Below are positions 1 through 4,187 of a DNA stretch of 6,319 bases, piece after piece. Source of the DNA: Actinomycetota bacterium. Lineage in GTDB: Bacteria > Actinomycetota > Actinomycetes > Nanopelagicales > Nanopelagicaceae. The notes below the pieces were generated by a model. It was not told the origin of the DNA and ran no database searches. It was given only the letters and a program-made list of their open reading frames with translations. The number at the start of each line of letters is the position of its first letter. The first letter of the stretch is position 1. The stretch spans positions 1 through 6,319 of the forward strand of contig WLCS01000064.1 of assembly GCA_009705185.1 (NCBI GenBank), in the 5' to 3' direction. The position numbers and the translations under genes are program-made.

Positions 1-2
1 AC

Positions 3-305
3 TTTGCGACAGGCACATACTTCATCAACGATGCCTCAAAGAAAGTTATTAAGGAATTGGCTTCGGTAATTGCTGCATCTGGCTCATCAACGCTGTTGAG
101 CTACGGGCACACCGATAACAAGGGCGGAACCGACAATGAGTTACTTTCGCAGAATCGAGCCAAGGCTGTTGCGAGATTAATTCATTCATTACTTCCGGAT
201 CAAAAAATTAAGACAGGCTGGTATGCATCGAACAAGCCGGTTGCATCGGGAACAAGTAAGGCTGCTCTTGCGATGAATCGCCGAGTGGAGATTTTCATCA
301 AGTAG
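3..305 (+). CDS. OmpA-like C-terminal peptidoglycan-binding domain protein (5' truncated by window edge)
   Basis: The open frame enters from the left edge and ends at TAG (303-305), leaving the last 100 residues of a larger protein. This is an OmpA/MotB C-terminal (OmpA_C) domain. Numbering the visible fragment from its first codon, the core is GHTDNKGG (35-42), then N45, LLSQNRA (47-53), and the terminal NRRVEIFI. Asp38 and Arg52 match the two residues that in this family bind the diaminopimelate of peptidoglycan. The domain therefore probably anchors an exported protein to the cell wall; any signal peptide or membrane segment lies outside the window. A TTG at 57-59 lies in frame but is internal, because conserved domain sequence (FATGTYFINDAS) precedes it. 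The gene converges on the VOC gene with only 3 nt between the stop codons, and no terminator hairpin fits there. Confidence 0.9.
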   Translation, partial: FATGTYFINDASKKVIKELASVIAASGSSTLLSYGHTDNKGGTDNELLSQNRAKAVARLIHSLLPDQKIKTGWYASNKPVASGTSKAALAMNRRVEIFIK

Positions 306-308
306 AAG

Positions 309-692
309 TTACTCCTGCTCGATCAAATCCCACTTATTGCCATATTTATCTTTAAAGACGACCACCTGTCCGTATTTCTCTTTGCGAGGAGTCTCGATAA
401 ATGCAATGCCTCGTGAACTGTAAGCTTCAAAGGTTTCAGAGAAGTTTGCTGTGTACAAGAAAAATCCAACACGTCCACCCGTTGAATTTCCAATTGCAGC
501 TGTTTGAGCTTCGTTTGAGGCCTTTGCCAACAAGATTCTCGCCCCTTCATTACTCGGGGCTATAACAACCCATCGTTTTTCGGGGGAGAGTTCTTTATCT
601 TCGATAAGGGTGAATCCGAGATCATTTGTGTAATGATCAATTGCTGAGTCATATTCTTCTACAACGATTGCAATCATTCCTAAGGTATTCAT
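309..692 (-). CDS. VOC-family (glyoxalase/bleomycin-resistance fold) protein
   Basis: This 127-residue protein has the length of a single-chain vicinal oxygen chelate protein made of two beta-alpha-beta-beta-beta modules. Module 1 begins with MIAIVVEEYDSAIDHYTNDL (6-25) followed by GF. Module 2 begins at RVGFFLYT and ends with YGQVVVFKDKYGNKWDLIEQE, the usual 'GN.WDL' finish of the family. Family members include glyoxalases, dioxygenases, antibiotic-binding proteins and many of unknown substrate; nothing here identifies the substrate. The first strand lacks an obvious His metal ligand, so metal dependence is uncertain. ATG at 692 is chosen over an in-frame upstream ATG at 731, because the longer form would overlap the YbaK gene and adds residues unlike the family. 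Its ATG lies 2 nt after the YbaK stop codon with no strong ribosome binding site, so translational coupling is likely. Confidence 0.85.
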   Translation of the reverse strand: MNTLGMIAIVVEEYDSAIDHYTNDLGFTLIEDKELSPEKRWVVIAPSNEGARILLAKASNEAQTAAIGNSTGGRVGFFLYTANFSETFEAYSSRGIAFIETPRKEKYGQVVVFKDKYGNKWDLIEQE

Positions 693-694
693 TA

Positions 695-1183
695 CTAATC
701 GCCAACAATCATTGGAGTCGCACTTGTGCATGCTATGAGTTCATCGAAAGATGTTGGGTAGACAGCGTGTGGGTGACCAGATGCAGCCCATACAACGTCG
801 TAATCATTGAGTGCTTGATCAATGAGTGTGATTTCAGGTGTTGAAGTCCAGCCGATAGGGGAAACGCCACCTACTGAATATCCGGATACTTCCTTTACAT
901 AGTTAGCATCAGCGCGACCAAGATCTGGGATATTTAAATTCTTGGCGACGAGCTCTGTGTCAACGCGATGGCGACCGCTAGTAATAATTAAGAGTGGATT
1001 GCCAGATGGAAGTTTAAAAATCAGCGACGATGCAATCTGACCAACTTCAATTCCCAAACTATTGGCGGCATCTACAGCGGTGCGAGCGGTATCTGCAAGT
1101 ACTTTGACTTGGCCTTTCACGCCCAGAGTTTGAGCAGCCTCTTGGAATCTTTTTACTGCAGCTTTTTCGAGAATCCCATCCAT
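695..1183 (-). CDS. YbaK/EbsC-family aminoacyl-tRNA deacylase-like protein
   Basis: This 162-residue protein covers the whole YbaK/aminoacyl-tRNA-editing domain. Family landmarks in order are the AA..LG stretch (39-44), VGQIASSLIF (47-56), the LLIITSG strand (64-70) with RVD (73-75), SGYSVGGVSPIG (100-111), Asp122, and AASGHPHAV (133-141). Characterised relatives hydrolyse mischarged tRNAs (for example Cys-tRNAPro by E. coli YbaK) in the cytoplasm. The family's usual Lys in the 'I.KSL' motif (Lys46 of E. coli YbaK) is Ser52 here. From memory, other actinobacterial members also have a non-Lys residue there, so this is probably a distinct subfamily whose activity should not be assumed. ATG at 1183 has no Shine-Dalgarno but has a -10-like TAAAGT exactly 7-12 nt upstream, as in leaderless genes. 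It is first in a two-gene operon with the VOC protein and divergent from the MFS gene. Confidence 0.88.
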   Translation of the reverse strand: MDGILEKAAVKRFQEAAQTLGVKGQVKVLADTARTAVDAANSLGIEVGQIASSLIFKLPSGNPLLIITSGRHRVDTELVAKNLNIPDLGRADANYVKEVSGYSVGGVSPIGWTSTPEITLIDQALNDYDVVWAASGHPHAVYPTSFDELIACTSATPMIVGD

Positions 1184-1189
1184 ATGCGA

Positions 1190-1195
1190 ACTTTA
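1190..1195 (-). promoter_or_regulatory. Candidate -10 element for the YbaK-VOC operon (leaderless)
   Basis: On the minus strand the hexamer reads TAAAGT, matching TATAAT at 4 of 6 positions including T-12, A-11 and T-7. It occupies exactly -12 to -7 if transcription begins at the A of the YbaK ATG (1183). A weak -35-like AAGACA lies at 1214-1219 with an 18-nt spacer. No Shine-Dalgarno precedes the ATG, which fits a leaderless mRNA, common in actinobacteria. This is prediction from pattern only. Confidence 0.45.
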
Positions 1196-1200
1196 TGAGA

Positions 1201-1206
1201 TATCTT
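1201..1206 (+). promoter_or_regulatory. Candidate -10 element for the MFS transporter gene (leaderless)
   Basis: TATCTT matches TATAAT at 4 of 6 positions (T-12, A-11, T-10, T-7) and sits exactly at -12 to -7 relative to the ATG at 1213. This supports 1213 rather than 1195 as the start codon and a leaderless transcript. No convincing -35 hexamer is visible. The element lies 5 nt from the opposing -10 of the YbaK operon, so the two promoters overlap. Confidence 0.42.
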
Positions 1207-1212
1207 CGCCAA

Positions 1213-2433
1213 ATGTCTTCGGCCTCACTGACTATTTATCAACGCGGAATTCGTGCGCGTAATGCAGTCTGGGCATCATTTTTCTTACTCGGTTTTGCGG
1301 GGATCGCATGGGTTCCGAGAATTCCCGAAATTAAGGATTCTCTAGGTCTCAGCGATGGTCAATTTGGGCTTCTGCTTCTTGCAAGTACGGCAGGTGCAAT
1401 TCCAGGTGCGCAATTGGCAGGACGCGTTGTTCATATGTATGCGTCGCAAATTGTTGTGCGAATATCCGGAGTTCTTCTGCCTCTCGGTGTGGCGATTATG
1501 GGATACGCGACCAATGTTGAAATCTTGGCGCTCGGTTTACTAATTATGGGTTTCAGTATTCCATTTATGGATGTTGCACTTAATGGTCAAGCAGTAGAAA
1601 TCGAACGGCACACGCAAGGTCGCTGGATGTCTAGTTTCCACGGGCTCTGGAGCGTTGGCGCATTTGCTGCCACATTATTGGGTGGCGCAATTTCTCATGT
1701 TCTCACCCCACGTGAGAATTTATATTTGATATCGCTCATTACACTTGTTGCCTATTTCATTGCAACATATTTCTTGCTTCCTCCCGATTTAGATGGACAT
1801 CTAGGTGAAGAAGGAACTACAACTGAATCCAAAGTTCCACTTTTCGGTAAGCAATCCTTACTTTTGTGGGCACTTGGCTTAGGTCTTATTTGTTCTTTGA
1901 TTCCAGAAGGTGGCGCCTTCGATTGGAGCGGTATTTTGCTCAAGGACCATATGGGAATCGGTAAAGGTCTTACTGCAGCAGCTGCTACTTCATTTTCGAT
2001 CGCAATGATTGTCAGCAGATTAATTGGAGATCGATTCTTTGAAATGTGGGGACACGTAAGAACAGTTCGTTACGGAGGTATTTTTGGGGGAACCGCTTGG
2101 GGGCTTTCACTCGCGATCGGTATTCCACTTTCAGATTCACATCAGATTGCAGGGCTAGTAATTGTTTGTATTGGTTTTGCAGCAGCAGGTTTTGGAATCG
2201 GGCCGTTCTTCCCAGCTTTTTATTTGGCCGCCGCATCTGTTCCAGGAGTCGCGCCTTCAGTTGGATTAGCTCGCGTGGGACTCATTGCATTTGGCGCCTA
2301 CTTTGCAGGGCCAACTGTTATGGGTGGAATCGCAGAAGCAGTTTCTCTGCCGGTGGCCTTTATTTTTCCTGTTTCACTATTTTTTGTTGTTGCACTTCAA
2401 GCAAAATACATCAGAGTGCGTGAAATTAATTAA
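1213..2433 (+). CDS. MFS transporter, YbjJ-like
   Basis: This is a major facilitator superfamily permease of 406 residues from ATG 1213 (412 from an in-frame ATG at 1195), with hydrophobic segments consistent with 12 transmembrane helices. Numbering from 1195, helix 1 begins near 22 and is followed by WVPRIPEIKDSLGLSDGQFG (39-58). DVALNGQAVEIER (126-138) and SFHGLWSVGAF (147-157) follow. A polar central loop lies at about 198-218, and FDWSGILLKD (242-251) opens the second half. These motifs resemble the YbjJ/FucP-like branch, whose substrates are mostly unknown; sugars or drugs are possible, but nothing here decides. I prefer 1213 because a -10-like hexamer stands at leaderless spacing before it; neither start has a Shine-Dalgarno. 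The gene diverges from YbaK, and its 3' end overlaps the TauE/SafE gene by 8 nt. Confidence 0.9.
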   Translation: MSSASLTIYQRGIRARNAVWASFFLLGFAGIAWVPRIPEIKDSLGLSDGQFGLLLLASTAGAIPGAQLAGRVVHMYASQIVVRISGVLLPLGVAIMGYATNVEILALGLLIMGFSIPFMDVALNGQAVEIERHTQGRWMSSFHGLWSVGAFAATLLGGAISHVLTPRENLYLISLITLVAYFIATYFLLPPDLDGHLGEEGTTTESKVPLFGKQSLLLWALGLGLICSLIPEGGAFDWSGILLKDHMGIGKGLTAAAATSFSIAMIVSRLIGDRFFEMWGHVRTVRYGGIFGGTAWGLSLAIGIPLSDSHQIAGLVIVCIGFAAAGFGIGPFFPAFYLAAASVPGVAPSVGLARVGLIAFGAYFAGPTVMGGIAEAVSLPVAFIFPVSLFFVVALQAKYIRVREIN

Positions 2434-2435
2434 TT
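2424..2435. repeat. 12-bp palindrome shared by two overlapping convergent stop codons
   Basis: AATTAATTAATT is a perfect palindrome. It carries the MFS stop (2431-2433, plus) and the TauE/SafE stop (2426-2428, minus), and read on either strand it encodes Ile-Asn-stop. The two genes therefore overlap by 8 nt tail to tail, leaving no space for a conventional terminator. As an AT-only sequence without a GC stem it is not expected to terminate transcription itself. Confidence 0.8.
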
Positions 2436-3187
2436 AGCCAGGTATGCGCCAGTGTAAATACTGCGATTGCAAAAAGTAGGGAAGCGAAAGATTTCCGCAA
2501 GATTGCTGGGTTGGTCTTATGCGAGAAGTGAGAAGCGAGTTGAGCCACAATCACGGCAGCTAATCCAATAAAAATTGGAATATGCCATTGCACATCGTTC
2601 CACTGCGACTTGTGGCCAATGAATGCGGTCAGTGAATTAATCGAAATAATTAAAAGCGAAGTTCCGGCAGCAACACTTTGCGGAGTTCCAAAGAAGAGAA
2701 CTAGAACTGGAATTGCTAGGAATCCACCACCTATTCCGAATAGGCCTGTCATAGATCCAATCACCAGTGATACAAGAATTAACACCGACACAGGCATGCG
2801 TTTATGTTCATCTAACTTTGGTGGGCGAAGCATCGACACACCTGCAAATGTCAGGACTCCAGCAAATCCAGTAGTGATAAATGCATCCGGAAGTTGATCT
2901 GCAATCGAAGAAAAACCTAGGTTGGTAATAAGTCCGATACCCCAAATGACGAGTGCGTCTCTGTAGAGAACTTGGCCCTTGCGCGCTTTAGGAATGACGC
3001 CAGATGCTGCAGCAAGAAATACAACGGCAAGAGCAGCTGTAGTTGCTTGATTAGGATCAAAGCCAAAACCGTAGATAAGAATTGGAACCGAGAGCATTGC
3101 TCCACCGGCTCCGACAAAACCCAGCACGGCGCCAATGAAAGTTCCAGTTACGAGGGCGCCAATGATTTCCCCGGAGAAAATTTCCAT
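2426..3187 (-). CDS. TauE/SafE-family membrane transporter (sulfite exporter-type permease)
   Basis: This 253-residue integral membrane protein has the internal duplication typical of TauE/SafE (formerly DUF81). Repeat 1 has GFVGAGGAMLSVP at 23-35 and repeat 2 has GLFGIGGGFLAIP at 148-160, each starting a half of about four hydrophobic helices. A polar loop (about 121-132, RPPKLDEHKRMP) links the halves. Characterised relatives export sulfite or sulfoacetate or take up organosulfur compounds; most are uncharacterised, so the substrate is unknown. ATG at 3187 is chosen because GAGAAG, a weak Shine-Dalgarno, lies 8 nt upstream and GxGGG-type repeat 1 follows at normal distance. The gene is downstream of DoxX on the same strand across a 67-nt gap with a terminator-like hairpin, so expression may come from readthrough or its own promoter. 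Codon use is mixed (ATT/ATC, TTT/TTC), unlike DoxX. Confidence 0.9.
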   Translation of the reverse strand: MEIFSGEIIGALVTGTFIGAVLGFVGAGGAMLSVPILIYGFGFDPNQATTAALAVVFLAAASGVIPKARKGQVLYRDALVIWGIGLITNLGFSSIADQLPDAFITTGFAGVLTFAGVSMLRPPKLDEHKRMPVSVLILVSLVIGSMTGLFGIGGGFLAIPVLVLFFGTPQSVAAGTSLLIISINSLTAFIGHKSQWNDVQWHIPIFIGLAAVIVAQLASHFSHKTNPAILRKSFASLLFAIAVFTLAHTWLIN

Positions 3188-3211
3188 GGCTATATCTTCT
3201 CAGGTGAAATG

Positions 3212-3243
3212 AGAACGCCCCCCGATTTCTCGAGGGGCGTTCT
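3212..3243 (-). terminator. Terminator-like hairpin between DoxX and TauE/SafE
   Basis: AGAACGCCCC (3212-3221) pairs perfectly with GGGGCGTTCT (3234-3243), a 10-bp GC-rich stem. Inside it, CGA (3223-3225) and TCG (3230-3232) can add three pairs beyond one mismatch around a TTTC loop. It begins 11 nt beyond the DoxX stop codon, so it most likely ends the DoxX transcript. On the minus strand the stem is followed by CATTTC rather than a long U tract, so termination may be partial, leaving some readthrough into TauE/SafE. A role in protecting the DoxX mRNA 3' end is an alternative. Confidence 0.72.
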
Positions 3244-3254
3244 GTACAGACTTT

Positions 3255-3677
3255 TTAGAGGTTGAAGAAGTTCAGAGTTCCAACGCTTGGGCCGAAATCT
3301 GTCACTGCACCTGTTGCAACGAGTGCGAAGAGGATGAGTGCAGCACCTGCAAGAGCGAGATCCTTGTTAAATGCGATCATTTCGTTCTGCTTTGCTGTTG
3401 CATCTGTTTCTTTCCAGTAGTTGTGGAAGATGATTGCTGCAAGAACGAGTGTTACTGCGAGCATAAGAGCACCGAGGTCAACCCAGAATCCAGCTGCGAT
3501 GTAGATACCGCCAAGAAGGAAGAAGAGACCTGAGATAAGTACTCCGAACTTCGCCGCTGGAAGCTTCTTGTACTTTGCATACCCTGTCATCGCTTCAAGC
3601 TTTGCGAAGTGAGCGATACCTGATGTGATGAAAAGGAGGGCGAAAAGGATGCGCCCGATTACTAGTACTGCGTTCAA
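3255..3677 (-). CDS. DoxX-family membrane protein
   Basis: This 140-residue protein has four hydrophobic segments (about 4-22, 45-64, 67-86, 107-125). The family features are an early helix ending SGIAHFAKL and an FHNYW motif after helix 3, which together mark DoxX. DoxX/DoxD proteins were first described with thiosulfate:quinone oxidoreductase, and a mycobacterial DoxX works in membrane-associated oxidative and thiol stress defence; the exact role here is unknown. The start is TTG (3675-3677), because AGGAG lies 6 nt upstream and the next in-frame Met is near residue 29, after helix 1. Codon use is strikingly biased: all 11 Ile codons are ATC, 12 of 13 Phe codons are TTC, and Asn is AAC where read, which suggests high expression. 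A perfect 18-bp palindrome stands 42-59 nt upstream and a terminator-like hairpin follows the gene. Confidence 0.9.
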   Translation of the reverse strand: MNAVLVIGRILFALLFITSGIAHFAKLEAMTGYAKYKKLPAAKFGVLISGLFFLLGGIYIAAGFWVDLGALMLAVTLVLAAIIFHNYWKETDATAKQNEMIAFNKDLALAGAALILFALVATGAVTDFGPSVGTLNFFNL

Positions 3678-3683
3678 TTGTTT

Positions 3684-3688
3684 CTCCT
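3684..3688 (-). promoter_or_regulatory. Shine-Dalgarno sequence of DoxX, fixing a TTG start
   Basis: Read on the minus strand, AGGAG (within TTAGGAGAAA) lies 6 nt before the TTG at 3677. It is the strongest ribosome binding site seen among the genes of this window and decides in favour of the rare TTG start. Confidence 0.75.
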
Positions 3689-3718
3689 AAGAGTTAAGGG
3701 ATTCGTACAGGGCAATAG

Positions 3719-3736
3719 TAGTTGAAATTTCAACTA
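3719..3736. promoter_or_regulatory. Perfect 18-bp palindrome, candidate operator upstream of DoxX
   Basis: TAGTTGAAATTTCAACTA is an exact inverted repeat with no central spacer. It lies 42-59 nt upstream of the DoxX TTG start. On the minus strand a -10-like TACTAT partly overlaps its downstream end, and a -35-like TTGGGG lies 19 nt before that -10, so a protein bound here would sit between the two promoter elements. Size and symmetry suit a dimeric winged-helix repressor such as a MarR- or ArsR-family protein; the family is inference, and no regulator gene is in the window. It lies about 160 nt from the DUF6504 start and is less likely to control that gene. Confidence 0.6.
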
Positions 3737-3800
3737 TCTCCCCAATCGACACGCTTATCTGCCTCGGATCTGGCTCAATCTGAGCGTGAGCGAGCGGGAC

Positions 3801-3829
3801 TTGCCCTTGTCAGGGGTCTGGACTACTTT
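3801..3829 (+). promoter_or_regulatory. Candidate promoter of the DUF6504-dnaE2 operon
   Basis: TTGCCC (3801-3806, 4 of 6 to TTGACA) and TACTTT (3824-3829, T-12, A-11 and T-7 matched) are separated by 17 nt. Transcription would start near 3836, inside the LexA box that begins at 3829. A LexA dimer bound there would block RNA polymerase, which is consistent geometry for repression. A TTGTCA at 3807-3812 is an alternative -35 but has no good -10 at proper distance. Confidence 0.4.
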
Positions 3830-3846
3830 TCGAACATCTGTTCGAA
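3829..3846. promoter_or_regulatory. LexA-binding site (SOS box)
   Basis: The sequence is TTCGAAC-ATCT-GTTCGAA, a perfect inverted repeat with 7-bp arms and a 4-nt spacer. Its core CGAAC-N4-GTTCG is the known LexA box of Gram-positive bacteria and actinobacteria. It ends 48 nt before the ATG of the DUF6504 gene and overlaps the predicted -10 and start site, so it should place DUF6504 and dnaE2 under DNA-damage (SOS) control. The identification rests on an exact motif match combined with the DNA polymerase gene downstream. Confidence 0.93.
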
Positions 3847-3894
3847 TACCCACAAGGGGTCTTCGTCAACAGGTCAGGGGAAGAAGCAAGAGCA

Positions 3895-4173
3895 ATGAGC
3901 GCAGAAGTAGTAAAGCCTCATGAGGTCGTATCTGATGGCGGACTTACGCCGATCGAATTCACCTTTAGGGGTAAACGTTTTCGCATCCACTCAGTCTTAT
4001 CTAGATGGTGCGAAGCAGGTGGATGGTGGAATCGCATTAGCGACGGAAAGTTTCGACCTGATGATCAAGCACGAGCACTATGGAAAGTTGAAGCGGCACC
4101 TATTGGAGCGCTGACAACTTTCGAACTCGAACGCGATGAAACAACAGGGCAGTGGATTATTAGGGCCATCTAA
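3895..4173 (+). CDS. DUF6504-family protein, first gene of an SOS-controlled operon with dnaE2
   Basis: This small soluble protein of 92 residues has no signal peptide or membrane segment. It resembles the actinobacterial DUF6504 family: a beta-strand pair TPIEFTFRGKRFRIHSVLSRW (18-38), then a WW pair (44-45), ALWKVEAAP (61-69), and a closing FELERDETTGQWIIRAI. The all-beta, tryptophan-rich look with F.W.gr.y.V..v...W is characteristic. The biochemical function is unknown. Members are, from memory, often encoded beside a Y-family polymerase and DnaE2, so a part in the mutagenic polymerase complex is a reasonable inference. ATG 3895 is the only ATG in this frame after the LexA box; AGGGGAAGAAG just upstream gives a weak ribosome binding site. 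The dnaE2 start follows after 14 nt, so the two are very probably co-transcribed. Confidence 0.85.
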   Translation: MSAEVVKPHEVVSDGGLTPIEFTFRGKRFRIHSVLSRWCEAGGWWNRISDGKFRPDDQARALWKVEAAPIGALTTFELERDETTGQWIIRAI

Positions 4174-4187
4174 CTCGTGGATCGCAT

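Noticed and set aside
693..731. Longer VOC reading frame starting at the in-frame ATG at 731
   Set aside because: It would overlap the end of the YbaK gene, and the extra 13 residues do not look like the family N terminus; ATG 692 starts directly at the first beta strand.
3244..3256. T run (3252-3256) right of the hairpin as a plus-strand U tract
   Set aside because: It is 8 nt beyond the stem and no plus-strand gene ends here; the run is part of the DoxX stop region on the opposite strand.
2972..3265. Plus-strand open frame of 97 codons opposite the TauE/SafE gene
   Set aside because: Basic, serine/cysteine-rich composition with no family resemblance; it is the antisense shadow of a well-supported membrane protein gene and crosses the hairpin.
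3773..3785. Small inverted repeat GCTCA-ATC-TGAGC between DoxX and the LexA box
   Set aside because: A 5-bp stem with a 3-nt loop is expected by chance, is not followed by a U tract and has no placement supporting a terminator or operator.
3809..3880. Direct repeat GTCAGGGG (3809-3816 and 3873-3880) flanking the LexA box
   Set aside because: Only 8 bp and two copies; the second copy overlaps the likely ribosome binding region of the DUF6504 gene, so it can be chance.
3678..3894. Possible small RNA or extra small gene in the DoxX-DUF6504 intergenic region
   Set aside because: The 217 nt are explained by the DoxX operator and ribosome binding site and by the LexA-controlled promoter; no tRNA-like fold, terminator or convincing coding frame was seen.
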